22,837 bases of DNA, from assembly GCA_947626155.1 (NCBI GenBank), contig CANQRC010000015.1:1-22837 (forward strand). The letters are read 5' to 3'. The notes below the pieces were generated by a model. The model was not told where the DNA came from. It did no database searches and saw nothing but the letters and a program-made list of their open reading frames with translations. The position numbers and the translations under genes were made by a program. Below, in pieces: positions 1 through 7,284 of this stretch (position 1 is the first letter of the stretch; every line of letters begins with the position of its first letter). The stretch comes from an uncultured Clostridia bacterium (lineage in GTDB: Bacteria; Bacillota; Clostridia; Christensenellales; UBA1242).

Positions 1-350
1 TTGAAGAGGCTTTGCGCGTGCTTTTTGAAACCTACAAGCCAGACGAGGTTGCGGTTGAGGAACTTTTCTTCTTTCACAATCAAACAACGGCAATTCCCGT
101 TGCCGAGGCGAGGGGCGTCATTGTGCTGACAAGCCAAAAGTATTGCGGGCGAACTTTTGAATATACGCCAATTCAAATTAAGCAGGCACTCACAGGAAAC
201 GGCAGGGCGGACAAAAAACAGATGCAGTTTATGGTGAAAAATGTGCTTGGGCTTGCATCAATTCCAAAGCCGGACGACGCGGCGGATGCGCTTGCGGTTG
301 CGCTGTGCCACAGTCAAATAAATCCAATGCTGAACGACAACATGGTTTAA
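1..350 (+). CDS. ruvC: RuvC Holliday-junction resolvase, 5' end cut by window
   Basis: RuvC is the endonuclease that cuts Holliday junctions after RuvAB branch migration. Only about the last 115 residues are visible; the frame is open from base 3 and runs off the left edge. The sequence shows the family block KPDEVAVEELFF with its catalytic Glu, then EYTPIQIKQALTGNGRADKK (DNA-binding loop region), and the C-terminal KPDDAADALAVALCH, which holds the metal-binding Asp residues. The stop at 348-350 is 12 nt before ruvA, so the two are surely co-transcribed. The product call is very secure; the missing part includes the first catalytic Asp near the N-terminus, so intactness cannot be judged. Confidence 0.96.
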   Translation, partial: EEALRVLFETYKPDEVAVEELFFFHNQTTAIPVAEARGVIVLTSQKYCGRTFEYTPIQIKQALTGNGRADKKQMQFMVKNVLGLASIPKPDDAADALAVALCHSQINPMLNDNMV

Positions 351-362
351 TAGGAGGAGAGA

Positions 363-968
363 ATGATTGCTTTTTTAGTTGGAACAATTGAGGAAAAGGC
401 CGAAAATACGGTTGTTTTGGATGTTAACGGCGTGGGCTATGAGGTCACGGTTTCAAACAACACGCTTGCGGCGCTGCCTATGGAGGGCGAGACGGTGAAA
501 GTTTTGACCTACCTTCAAGTCAGCGAAAACACAGGCGTTTGTTTGTATGGATTTGCCACTGCCGAGGAAAAAGCCCTATTTATGAGGCTTATAACCGTTT
601 CGGGAATTGGGCCAAAGAGCGCAATTTCGGTGCTTTCGGGCATGAAACTATCTGACCTCTTGGTGGCAATTGTCAGTGGAGACTCAAACGCGCTTTCAAA
701 AATCAAGGGGCTTGGCAAAAAGAGTGCCGAGAGAATTTGCTTGGAACTTAAAGACAAAATCACCTCAACAAACATTGTTTCAAACAACATTTTGGACGGA
801 GTTAGCGGCGAAGTTGACGAGGGCGTTTTGAATGACGCCGTGATGACACTTATCAGCCTTGGGGTGAATAAGAACGAGGCGTATAGGCTTGCAAGAAGCA
901 AGATGACCGAGGGCATAACGGCCGAAGAGATTATTATGAAAGTTTTGAAAGAGTATGGAACAAGATAA
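363..968 (+). CDS. ruvA: Holliday junction branch migration protein RuvA
   Basis: RuvA is the tetrameric DNA-binding subunit that holds the four-way junction and recruits the RuvB motor. The 201-residue product has the usual family length: an N-terminal OB-fold (about residues 1-64), two helix-hairpin-helix motifs (VSGIGPKSA near residues 79-87 and IKGLGKKSA near 114-122), and a C-terminal three-helix domain that contacts RuvB. The start is set by a strong TAGGAGGAG ribosome binding site just upstream. The stop codon at 966-968 touches a palindromic repeat that fills most of the 75-nt gap to ruvB. Confidence 0.98.
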   Translation: MIAFLVGTIEEKAENTVVLDVNGVGYEVTVSNNTLAALPMEGETVKVLTYLQVSENTGVCLYGFATAEEKALFMRLITVSGIGPKSAISVLSGMKLSDLLVAIVSGDSNALSKIKGLGKKSAERICLELKDKITSTNIVSNNILDGVSGEVDEGVLNDAVMTLISLGVNKNEAYRLARSKMTEGITAEEIIMKVLKEYGTR

Positions 969-1024
969 CACCACATATTGTGTATTATGCAACGAATTTA
1001 TATGACATAATACACCACATATTG
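968..1024. repeat. Dispersed palindromic repeat, copy A (ruvA-ruvB gap)
   Basis: This is an imperfect inverted repeat: left arm 975-990 (ATATTGTGTATTATGC) and right arm 1005-1022, whose reverse complement is ATATGTGGTGTATTATGT. In addition, the 13-mer ACACCACATATTG occurs exactly twice, at 968-980 and 1012-1024. It begins on the last base of the ruvA stop and ends about 10 nt before the ruvB Shine-Dalgarno GGAG. The arms match the copies at 5083, 7996 and 17709. In the transcript it would form a hairpin between the two cistrons; there is no T-tract, so it is not a simple terminator. Confidence 0.85.
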
Positions 1025-1043
1025 ATTTTTACAAGGAGAAAGT

Positions 1044-2048
1044 ATGGAAGATAGATTTATCACAAGCACGAAAAATTGGACGGATGCCGAAATTGAGAAT
1101 TCGCTGAGGCCAACCAAACTTGAAGAGTATGTTGGACAAGAAAAGGTTAAACAGAGTTTGGAGGTTTACATTAAGGCGGCAAAGTCAAGAAAGGACGCAC
1201 TGGACCATGTTTTGTTGTATGGGCCTCCGGGGCTTGGAAAAACCACGCTTGCCCACATTATTGCAAACGAACTTGGCTCTCAGTTTAAAATCACGTCGGG
1301 GCCTGCCATTGAACACGCCGCTGACCTTGCCGCAATCCTCACCAATTTGAATAAAAATGATGTTTTGTTCATTGACGAAATTCACCGTTTGAACAAGAGC
1401 GTCGAAGAAATTTTGTATCCCGCAATGGAGGATTTTGCGCTTGATTTCATTGTCGGCAAAGGCCCATCGGCAAAAAATATGCGCCTTAAAATTCAACCTT
1501 TCACTCTCATTGGCGCAACCACAAAGGCAGGAATGCTTACAAGCCCTCTTCGCGACAGATTCGGGGTGATTAGCCGCCTTGAACTTTACAAAGACGAGGA
1601 ACTTCAGGTTATTGTTAAGCGCTCGGCGAAGATTTTAAACATTGACATTGACGAGCAGGCAAGCCTGGACATTGCAAAGCGCAGCCGCGGAACGCCACGT
1701 ATTGCAAACAGACTTCTCAAACGCGTTAGGGACTATGCCGAGGTCCTTGGCAGCGGAAAAATCACCAAGGACATTGCCGACAAGGCGCTTGCAAAAATGG
1801 AAATTGACGAACTTGGGCTGGATTTCATCGACCGCAAGATTTTGGAGAGCATAATTCACAAATTTGACGGCGGGCCTGTTGGGCTTGATACACTTTCCGC
1901 CACAATAAGCGAAGACGCCAGCACCATTGAGGACGTTTATGAGCCATATCTTTTGCAACTTGGCTTTGTTGCGCGCACTCCAAGAGGCCGCGTTGCGCTT
2001 GAAAACGCCTACAAACACCTTGGCATCCCTTACACAGAAAAAAAGTAA
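1044..2048 (+). CDS. ruvB: Holliday junction branch migration ATPase RuvB
   Basis: RuvB is the hexameric AAA+ motor that pumps DNA through the RuvA-bound junction. The 334 residues match the family length. Visible motifs are Walker A GPPGLGKT (60-67), Walker B VLFIDEIHRL (107-116), sensor I GATTKAG (157-163), the arginine-finger segment SPLRDRFG (167-174), and a C-terminal winged helix with GLDTLSATI and RTPRGR. The start follows an AAGGAGAAAGT ribosome binding site. It shares the operon with ruvC and ruvA upstream and queA/tgt downstream, a grouping common in bacteria. Confidence 0.98.
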   Translation: MEDRFITSTKNWTDAEIENSLRPTKLEEYVGQEKVKQSLEVYIKAAKSRKDALDHVLLYGPPGLGKTTLAHIIANELGSQFKITSGPAIEHAADLAAILTNLNKNDVLFIDEIHRLNKSVEEILYPAMEDFALDFIVGKGPSAKNMRLKIQPFTLIGATTKAGMLTSPLRDRFGVISRLELYKDEELQVIVKRSAKILNIDIDEQASLDIAKRSRGTPRIANRLLKRVRDYAEVLGSGKITKDIADKALAKMEIDELGLDFIDRKILESIIHKFDGGPVGLDTLSATISEDASTIEDVYEPYLLQLGFVARTPRGRVALENAYKHLGIPYTEKK

Positions 2049-2069
2049 ATAATAGTAGTAAATAATACT
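2044..2069. repeat. Short tandem duplication, 13 bp x 2
   Basis: AGTAAATAATAGT is followed immediately by AGTAAATAATACT (12 of 13 identical). The first unit contains the ruvB stop codon. It sits in the 59-nt ruvB-queA gap, which otherwise shows only A-rich sequence and the queA ribosome binding site. It is probably a slippage product. Confidence 0.6.
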
Positions 2070-2107
2070 TGAAAATGAACTAAACAAGAAAAATAAAAGA
2101 AGAAAGT

Positions 2108-3157
2108 ATGCAAAGAGAATTGTTGAAAAGCACATATTTTTATGATTTGCCACAGGAGTTGATTGCGCAAACTCCAATTGAGCCGCGCGACCACTCGCGT
2201 CTTTTGTGTTATGATTGCAAAACCGAAAAGGTGCAGCACAAACATTTTTATGACATTTTGGACTTCCTGAAAAAAGGTGACGTGCTTGTTGTGAACAACA
2301 CAAAAGTTTTGCCTGCAAGGCTCTTCGGCTTCAAGGACACTGGCGCAAAAATTGAGATTCTGCTCCAAAAGCGAATTGACCTTAAAAATTGGGAGGTGAT
2401 TACCAAACCTGCCAAAAGGCTGTCGGTTGGAACGGAAGTTGTTTTTAATGAAAATATAAAATGCGTCGTCACCGAAAAGGGCGACTACGGCTCTTGCAAG
2501 GTGCGCTTCGAGTTTTCACCAAACAAAACTTTTGAGGAGCATTTGATGGAGATTGGCACAATGCCACTTCCGCCTTACATCAAGGAAAAACTTAAAAATC
2601 AAAAGCGCTATCAAACGGTTTACGCGAAGGTTGAGGGCTCAAGCGCCGCGCCAACAGCCGGGCTTCATTTCACTCCCGAACTTCTTGAAAAAATCAGGGC
2701 GAAGGGCGTTGAGGTTTTGGAGGTTTTGCTTCATGTTGGGCTTGGAACTTTCAGGCCGGTGAAAGAGGAAAACATCCTAAATCACGAGATGCACAGCGAA
2801 TATTTTGAAATCACAAAGGCGGTTGCCGACAAAATAAACGCGGCGAAAAAAGAAAAACGCAGAATTATTGCCGTTGGCACAACCTCCGTTCGAGTTTTGG
2901 AAAGTGGAGTGAACGAAAGCGGCGAACTTGTGCCTCAAAAGCGCGAGACGCAAATTTTCATTTATCCGCCATACAAATTCAAAATGGTTGACGCGCTGAT
3001 AACAAATTTTCACTTGCCAGAAAGCACGCTTATCATGCTTGTTTCGGCGTTCATAGGTGACATCGACAAAACCTTGGCACTTTACAAAACCGCCGTCGAG
3101 GAAAAATACCGCTTCTTTTCTTTCGGCGACGCAATGTTTATAGACAAGAATTCTTAG
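2108..3157 (+). CDS. queA: S-adenosylmethionine:tRNA ribosyltransferase-isomerase QueA
   Basis: QueA transfers and isomerises the ribosyl part of SAM onto preQ1 in the tRNA wobble position, giving epoxyqueuosine. The 349-residue length is typical. Conserved blocks seen are the N-terminal FYDLPQELIAQTP (11-23), NNTKVLPARL (63-72), AAPTAGLHFT (180-189), GLGTFRPV (211-218), VGTTSVRVLE, and NFHLPESTLIMLV near the C-terminus. The ribosome binding site is a modest AAGAAGAAAGT, weaker than others in the operon. It is followed after 13 nt by tgt, which installs the preQ1 base, so the two act in sequence on the same tRNAs. Confidence 0.98.
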   Translation: MQRELLKSTYFYDLPQELIAQTPIEPRDHSRLLCYDCKTEKVQHKHFYDILDFLKKGDVLVVNNTKVLPARLFGFKDTGAKIEILLQKRIDLKNWEVITKPAKRLSVGTEVVFNENIKCVVTEKGDYGSCKVRFEFSPNKTFEEHLMEIGTMPLPPYIKEKLKNQKRYQTVYAKVEGSSAAPTAGLHFTPELLEKIRAKGVEVLEVLLHVGLGTFRPVKEENILNHEMHSEYFEITKAVADKINAAKKEKRRIIAVGTTSVRVLESGVNESGELVPQKRETQIFIYPPYKFKMVDALITNFHLPESTLIMLVSAFIGDIDKTLALYKTAVEEKYRFFSFGDAMFIDKNS

Positions 3158-3170
3158 AAGGAAATAATTT

Positions 3171-4289
3171 ATGAAAGATGATTTTTTTTCGTTTGAAATA
3201 GTTAAAACTTGCCCAAAAACTGGAGCGAGGGCGGGCGTTTTTCACACTCCAAGGGGCGACATCAAAACCCCTGTCTTTATGCCTGTTGGAACGCAAGCCA
3301 CTGTCAAGGGGCTTCGCCCAGAAGATTTGGATGAAATGGGTGCGCAAATCATTTTGTCAAACACCTATCATCTTTTTTTGCGCCCCGGCCACGACATTGT
3401 TGAAAAGGCGGGCGGGCTGCACAAGTTTATGAATTATGAAAAACCAATTCTCACTGATAGCGGCGGCTTTCAGGTGTTTTCGCTTTCGGATTTGAGAAAG
3501 GTTTCTGACGCAGGCGTGGAGTTTCGTTCCCACCTCAGTGGCGAAAAGTTTATGATGAGCCCAGAACTTTGCATGGACATTCAAAATTCGCTTGATAGCG
3601 ACATAAACATGGCGCTTGACCAATGCACTGACGCCAACGACAACTACGCTCAGGCGGAGAGTGCTTTGAAACTGACAACTCATTGGCTTGAAAAGTGCTT
3701 CAAGGCTCACAAAGGTGGCCGCCACGTGCTTTTTCCTATTGTTCAGGGGAATATGTATAAGGATTTGCGCGCGAAAAGCGTGGAGGCGTGCGCGCCTTAT
3801 GCCAGGTGCGGAATTGCCGTGGGCGGGCTTTCTGTGGGCGAGCCAAAGCCGGTTATGTATGATATGCTCGACTTTTTGAATCCAATTCTTCCACAAGATA
3901 TGCCAAGATATTTGATGGGCGTGGGCAGCCCGGATTGCCTTTTGGAGGGCTACGCGCGCGGAATTGACATGATGGATTGCGTTTTGCCAACTAGAATTGC
4001 GCGAAATGGAACTGCATTTTCAAAGCACGGCAGGATGGTCATGAAAAACTCGCAATATAAAGAGGATTTCAGGCCGCTTGAAGACGACTGCGACTGTTAC
4101 ACTTGCAAACATTTCACGCGCGCATACATCCGACACCTTGTGAACGCGGGCGAGATGCTTGGCGCAGAACTTTTGTCAATTCACAATCTTCGCTTCCTCA
4201 TAAGGCTTGCGGAGCAGTCTCGCGAGGCAATAATAGGGGGTTATTTCCCAGAATTTAAAGACGAATTTTTGAAAAATTATAAGATATAA
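3171..4289 (+). CDS. tgt: tRNA-guanine transglycosylase Tgt
   Basis: Tgt exchanges guanine-34 of the GUN-anticodon tRNAs for preQ1. The 372-residue product is full length. The acid/base Asp lies in LTDSGGFQVFSL (D96), the nucleophilic Asp in GIDMMDCVLPTR (D269), and the zinc site is complete: C307, C309, C312 and H338, in the C-x-C-x2-C-x25-H pattern. The ribosome binding site AGAAGGAAATAATTT is adequate. It is the last gene of the ruv-que operon; a bidirectional hairpin follows directly. The yajC/secD genes often found next are absent here. Confidence 0.98.
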   Translation: MKDDFFSFEIVKTCPKTGARAGVFHTPRGDIKTPVFMPVGTQATVKGLRPEDLDEMGAQIILSNTYHLFLRPGHDIVEKAGGLHKFMNYEKPILTDSGGFQVFSLSDLRKVSDAGVEFRSHLSGEKFMMSPELCMDIQNSLDSDINMALDQCTDANDNYAQAESALKLTTHWLEKCFKAHKGGRHVLFPIVQGNMYKDLRAKSVEACAPYARCGIAVGGLSVGEPKPVMYDMLDFLNPILPQDMPRYLMGVGSPDCLLEGYARGIDMMDCVLPTRIARNGTAFSKHGRMVMKNSQYKEDFRPLEDDCDCYTCKHFTRAYIRHLVNAGEMLGAELLSIHNLRFLIRLAEQSREAIIGGYFPEFKDEFLKNYKI

Positions 4290-4312
4290 TATAGAAAATA
4301 AAAACAAAAAAA

Positions 4313-4332
4313 GCAAGCCCTTTTGGGGCTGC
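4313..4332. terminator. Bidirectional terminator between tgt and convergent gene
   Basis: The stem AGCCC/GGGCT (4316-4320 with 4326-4330) is extended by a GC/GC step across a bulged A; the loop is TTTTG. A T-rich tract (ATTTTATTTTGTT) follows on the plus strand and an A-rich tract precedes it, so it can stop the ruv-que operon from the left and the 4336-4839 gene from the right. Confidence 0.8.
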
Positions 4333-4335
4333 ATT

Positions 4336-4839
4336 TTATTTTGTTCTTTCTTCATTTCTGGCGCACTGTTTAAAGGCTTTGTTTAGATAGCTATTAAACT
4401 TTATGTCGCTGTTCTCGGAAGAGATGCACACATTAATTTTTTCGGGTTTTCCATAAAATTTGTAGGCTTTTTCACTTATAAAAGGGTTGGCTGAAAATTG
4501 AGAATATTCTTTAACACAGTCCTTAAATTCAAGAATTTTGTCATTATTTTCATGTTGCTTAGGAGGGGTAATTAGGCTTATTTTTGAACTTGCAGGCATA
4601 TCCAATTTAGTTTCATAAACGCACTCCTCGGGGTTATATCCATCATACAAAATAAATCTAAAACGAAGTTTACAGTCTTGCAGCTCAACATCAGTCTTTG
4701 GCAAATCTCCACTAAATTTTCTAAATGGGTAAATGCAAAGTTCCACTTTATAACTTGAAGCAGGGGCATCCGGGCGGGCAGAATTGTAAATTTTGAACAA
4801 ACGCTCGGCAATTTCGCCAATACAAACGGTGGCTTCCAT
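4336..4839 (-). CDS. Uncharacterised 167-residue protein
   Basis: I do not recognise this family. The start at 4839 (MEATVCIGEIAERL) is chosen because GGAGAAATT lies directly before it; an in-frame ATG 18 nt further up has no such site. The product is hydrophilic with no signal peptide or membrane span. It contains seven cysteines, without a CxxC pair, and alternating polar/hydrophobic stretches (YKVELCIYPFRKF, KLRFRFILYDGY) that suggest beta strands. A Lys/Arg-rich tail ends the protein. It is a single-gene unit: it has its own strong promoter at 4863-4891 and a terminator at its end. It lies convergent to tgt and reads in the same direction as iscU but separated from it by two terminators. 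Confidence 0.72.
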   Translation of the reverse strand: MEATVCIGEIAERLFKIYNSARPDAPASSYKVELCIYPFRKFSGDLPKTDVELQDCKLRFRFILYDGYNPEECVYETKLDMPASSKISLITPPKQHENNDKILEFKDCVKEYSQFSANPFISEKAYKFYGKPEKINVCISSENSDIKFNSYLNKAFKQCARNEERTK

Positions 4840-4862
4840 AATTTCTCCTTTAACCAATATGC

Positions 4863-4891
4863 ATTATAGCGTAAAAGTGTTAAAAAGTCAA
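4863..4891 (-). promoter_or_regulatory. Near-consensus sigma-A-type promoter for the 4839 gene
   Basis: Read on the minus strand: -35 TTGACT (4886-4891), a 17-nt spacer, and a perfect -10 TATAAT (4863-4868). Transcription would begin near 4856, leaving a leader of about 17 nt that contains the GGAG ribosome binding site. No operator-like inverted repeat is obvious, which suggests constitutive expression. Confidence 0.85.
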
Positions 4892-4948
4892 TATTGTTTG
4901 CCATTTTAAATTGGGGCGTGGGAGAAGGTGCATTTTTGAAATAAAAAG

Positions 4949-4973
4949 GCCCTCAAAGAAAAAGTTGAGGGGC
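4949..4973 (-). terminator. Hairpin terminator in gene-poor region
   Basis: The stem CCCTCAA/TTGAGGG (4950-4956 with 4965-4971), with one extra G-C pair beyond a bulge, encloses the loop AGAAAAAG. On the minus strand it is followed by TTTTT; on the plus strand by TTTT and then a T7 run. The only candidate gene it would serve is the small ORF ending at 4978, just before the hairpin. Confidence 0.65.
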
Positions 4974-4977
4974 GGTT

Positions 4978-5151
4978 TTAAAGCGTTTTTTTGCCGAGAA
5001 AGCTTTCGGGAGGGGCGAAAATTTTGAAAAAATCAACCTCTTTATCTATTCGCAAAAGACAGGTTTTACGAAGAGATGGGCTATATTTGGGGTAGTATGC
5101 ATGAATAACTCCACAAAATATGGTATTATGCAATGAAATGTCGCTTTTCAT
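4978..5151 (-). CDS. Doubtful small ORF, 57 residues
   Basis: An ATG-initiated frame (MKSDISLHNTIFCGVIHAYY ...) ends two codons' length before a terminator hairpin. The frame stays open upstream of the ATG for another 14 codons without a better start. No Shine-Dalgarno sequence precedes the ATG, and the only promoter-like match (TTGCAA, 16 nt, TATTTT) is weak and would give a leaderless message. The ORF runs through palindromic repeat copy B, so it may be a chance frame or the 3' remnant of a lost gene. No domain is recognised. Confidence 0.2.
   Translation of the reverse strand: MKSDISLHNTIFCGVIHAYYPKYSPSLRKTCLLRIDKEVDFFKIFAPPESFLGKKTL
5083..5131. repeat. Dispersed palindromic repeat, copy B (downstream of iscU)
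   Basis: The left arm ATATTTGGGGTAGTATGC (5083-5100) faces AATAACTCCACAAAATAT (5104-5121), whose reverse complement ATATTTTGTGGAGTTATT is close to the arms of the copies at 7996 and 17709. A third partial arm, ATATGGTATTATGC (5118-5131), follows. This is the most degenerate copy and the only one not between two genes of one operon. Confidence 0.6.
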
Positions 5152-5248
5152 ATTTTTTGATAAAATATCTTCTTTTCTTATTTTTGCAAATTCATTTTAT
5201 TTATCTTTTCTTCTAGTTTTTCTTCTCTTCTCTTCTTTCTCATTATAA

Positions 5249-5276
5249 AAAATCCTAATTTTGGTCTTAGGATTTT
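5249..5276 (-). terminator. Terminator of the iscS-iscU operon
   Basis: A perfect 10-bp stem AAAATCCTAA/TTAGGATTTT (5249-5258 with 5267-5276) with an 8-nt loop. On the minus strand it ends in TTTTTT. It lies 11 nt past the iscU stop codon. Confidence 0.88.
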
Positions 5277-5287
5277 CTTTTTCTTAT

Positions 5288-5689
5288 TTAATTTTTCTTT
5301 GCAGACTTCTTGATTTCTTTTTCGCGTCTTGCGTAGTAATCTTGAACTGCCGCGCGAATGCTCTCTTCTGCAAGAATTGAGCAGTGAATTTTGTGTGGTG
5401 GAAGTTCGCCCAAAAGGTCTAAAACATCTTTATTGGTAACTTTCAAGGCTTCTTCAATGGTTTTGCCTTTAATCAAATCACAAGCCATATCTGTTGATGC
5501 AATTGCAGCGCAGCAGCCAAATGTCTTGAATTTTGCGTTTTCAATCACGCCGTCGTCATTTATTTTAAGATACATCTTCATGATGTCTCCGCAAGCGGCA
5601 TTTCCAACCTCTCCAATTCCGTTTGCGCCGTGCATTCCGCCGGCATTTCTTGGGTTTTGAAATCTATCAATAACAGTTTTGCTATACAT
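5288..5689 (-). CDS. iscU: Iron-sulfur cluster scaffold protein, IscU/NifU-N family
   Basis: This scaffold assembles Fe-S clusters from iron and the sulfur delivered by IscS before passing them to target proteins. The 133 residues fit the single-domain form. The three conserved ligands are present: C33 in NAACGD (with D35), C59/C60 in KTFGCCAAIAS, and C103 in PPHKIHCSILAEESI. The GCC doublet, where GCG or GCA is more usual, adds one extra Cys beside the second ligand. The C-terminus is a short Lys-rich tail. The start lies 2 nt after the iscS stop, with its GGGAGGT site inside the end of iscS, so translation is probably coupled. Confidence 0.95.
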   Translation of the reverse strand: MYSKTVIDRFQNPRNAGGMHGANGIGEVGNAACGDIMKMYLKINDDGVIENAKFKTFGCCAAIASTDMACDLIKGKTIEEALKVTNKDVLDLLGELPPHKIHCSILAEESIRAAVQDYYARREKEIKKSAKKN

Positions 5690-5691
5690 TT

Positions 5692-6867
5692 TTAATACCT
5701 CCCTGCTTGAATTGGTGAAATTGCACGAAGTTTTGCAACCACCTTTTGAATTTCGTCTGTAACATAATCTACATCAGATTTTGAAATGTTTGTTCCAAAT
5801 GAGAACCTTACAGTTCCTTGTGCAATTTCGTCAGGAACGCCCATTGCTTTAAGAACGTGTGATGGAAGAAGCGATTTTGATGTGCAAGCCGAAGCCGTTG
5901 AAGTGCAAATTCCCGCCAAATCCAAAAGCATCATTATACTTTCGCCCTCAATTCCATAGAACGAAACGCTTACAATGGCGTTTGACTTTTGATGTGGATG
6001 GCCATTTATTTGAATGTAATCCACTTTTTCTTTAAGTTTTTCTATGAAATATTCGCGAATGCTCTTCAATTTTTTGTTGTTGATATCATGGTTTCTTGTG
6101 GCAATTTCAATTGCTTTGCCAAAGCCTGCAATTCCTGGAACGTTCTCTGTGCCGGCTCTTTTTCCGCGTTCTTGGCTGTCTCCGCCAAACAAAATTGGGT
6201 CTATTCTCACGCCGTTTTTGATGTAAAGCGCGCCAACGCCCTTTGGCCCGTGAATTTTGTGAGCAGACATTGACATAAGGTCAATTTCCATGTCCTGAAC
6301 ATCCATTTTCAGGCATCCAATTGCTTGCACGGCATCTGTGTGGAAGTAAATTTTGTAGTCGTGTGCAATTTTTGCGATGGCCTTGATGTTCTGGATTGTT
6401 CCAACCTCGTTATTGACGGTCATAACAGAAATCAAAGTTGTGTCTTTTCTTATTGCGTGCAAAAGCTCTGCCATGTCCACAAGCCCGTTTGAGTCAACAG
6501 GAAGATAAGTGACTTCAAAGCCCTCTCTTTCAAGCTGTTGGCAAGCGTGCAAAACCGCGTGATGCTCAATTTGAGTTGTGATGATGTGCTTTCCCTTGTT
6601 GACATTTGCGCGCGCAACGCCCAAAATTGCCCAGTTGTCGGCCTCAGTTCCGCCAGCAGTGAAGTAAATTTCGTTTGCCTTGCTGGCATTTATTGCTTCT
6701 TTAACCCTGTCTCTTGCCCTGTCAATTATGGCAGTTGCTTCGCGGCCGAGGCTGTGAAGAGAGCCTGCGTTGCCGTAAAGCGTGTTGAAACAAGGCACCA
6801 TTTCATTAAGTACCTCGTTTGAAACATAAGTTGTTGAAGCGTTATCCAAGTAAATTCTTCTTTCCAT
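5692..6867 (-). CDS. iscS: Cysteine desulfurase, IscS/NifS family
   Basis: This PLP enzyme takes sulfur from cysteine as an enzyme-bound persulfide, for Fe-S clusters and for tRNA thiolation and related pathways. From the chosen start (MERRIYLDNASTT) it has 391 residues. The PLP lysine is K204 in SMSAHKIHGPKG, and the catalytic Cys is C328 in STASACTSKS, the group I loop. The start at 6867 follows AAGGAAAGGTT; the frame is open 20 codons further up but crosses the promoter. The direct partner iscU follows. tcdA and trxA lie upstream on the same strand. Confidence 0.97.
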   Translation of the reverse strand: MERRIYLDNASTTYVSNEVLNEMVPCFNTLYGNAGSLHSLGREATAIIDRARDRVKEAINASKANEIYFTAGGTEADNWAILGVARANVNKGKHIITTQIEHHAVLHACQQLEREGFEVTYLPVDSNGLVDMAELLHAIRKDTTLISVMTVNNEVGTIQNIKAIAKIAHDYKIYFHTDAVQAIGCLKMDVQDMEIDLMSMSAHKIHGPKGVGALYIKNGVRIDPILFGGDSQERGKRAGTENVPGIAGFGKAIEIATRNHDINNKKLKSIREYFIEKLKEKVDYIQINGHPHQKSNAIVSVSFYGIEGESIMMLLDLAGICTSTASACTSKSLLPSHVLKAMGVPDEIAQGTVRFSFGTNISKSDVDYVTDEIQKVVAKLRAISPIQAGRY

Positions 6868-6898
6868 AACCTTTCCTTTTAAGATAAAATTCACAAAT

Positions 6899-6927
6899 AT
6901 TTTATCACCAAAAGTTTGAGTTGTCAA
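6899..6927 (-). promoter_or_regulatory. Promoter of iscS-iscU
   Basis: On the minus strand: perfect -35 TTGACA (6922-6927), 17-nt spacer, -10 TAAAAT (6899-6904). The start site would be near 6892, with a leader of about 25 nt. It lies in the 98-nt gap after trxA, so iscSU can be transcribed apart from the upstream genes. No clear operator is seen. Confidence 0.82.
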
Positions 6928-6965
6928 TAGTATTTTTATTTTTCTCTAAAAGAAATTTAAAGAGT

Positions 6966-7274
6966 TTAAATGTATTTTTCAACAGTTTCCAAAAACTCGT
7001 CTTTCATCATAAGGCCAATGTGCTTGTCCTTAACCTCTCCGTCTTTGAAGAAAATAAGCGTTGGAATGCTCATAATTCCAAATTTTTGGGCAAGTTTTTC
7101 ACTCTCGTCAACGTCAACTTTCACGATTTTTGCCTTTTCGCCAAGCTCTTTTTGTGCTTCCTCCAAAATTGGAGCCATCATCCTGCATGGCCCGCACCAT
7201 GTGGCAAAGAAGTCCACAACAACTGTGCCACTTTTGGTGACTTTTTCAAAATCCTTTTCCTTGATAATTTCCAT
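6966..7274 (-). CDS. trxA: Thioredoxin
   Basis: A cytosolic thiol-disulfide reductant of 102 residues. The active site WCGPC gives C27 and C30, preceded by VVVDFFAT, and the cis-proline is in the MSIPTLIFF segment (P71). There is no signal peptide. The start follows AAGGAGGAAAAA, and the gene lies 10 nt after tcdA. I see no convincing terminator after its stop; only a weak CTCT/AGAG hairpin is present, so some transcription may run on into iscS. A thioredoxin beside a cysteine desulfurase could help release persulfide sulfur, which is inference from position. Confidence 0.96.
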   Translation of the reverse strand: MEIIKEKDFEKVTKSGTVVVDFFATWCGPCRMMAPILEEAQKELGEKAKIVKVDVDESEKLAQKFGIMSIPTLIFFKDGEVKDKHIGLMMKDEFLETVEKYI

Positions 7275-7284
7275 TTTTTCCTCC

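Larger units (their letters stand above)
4911..5243. other. Gene-poor intergenic region
   Basis: About 330 nt without a confident gene. From left to right it holds a terminator hairpin (4950-4973), a doubtful 57-codon ORF on the minus strand (4978-5151) overlapping palindromic repeat copy B (5083-5131), and a strongly pyrimidine-rich stretch at about 5165-5240 (purine-rich on the minus strand). I see no tRNA or known RNA family. Confidence 0.6.

Noticed and set aside
1635..2318. 227-codon minus-strand frame across the ruvB-queA junction
   Set aside because: It spans the ends of two certain plus-strand genes and reads through A-rich intergenic sequence as Tyr/Phe/Leu runs; no RBS.
6931..6968. 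CTCT/AGAG hairpin after trxA as a terminator
   Set aside because: Only four strong pairs with mismatches; the downstream T content belongs to A/T-rich spacer. Left uncalled.
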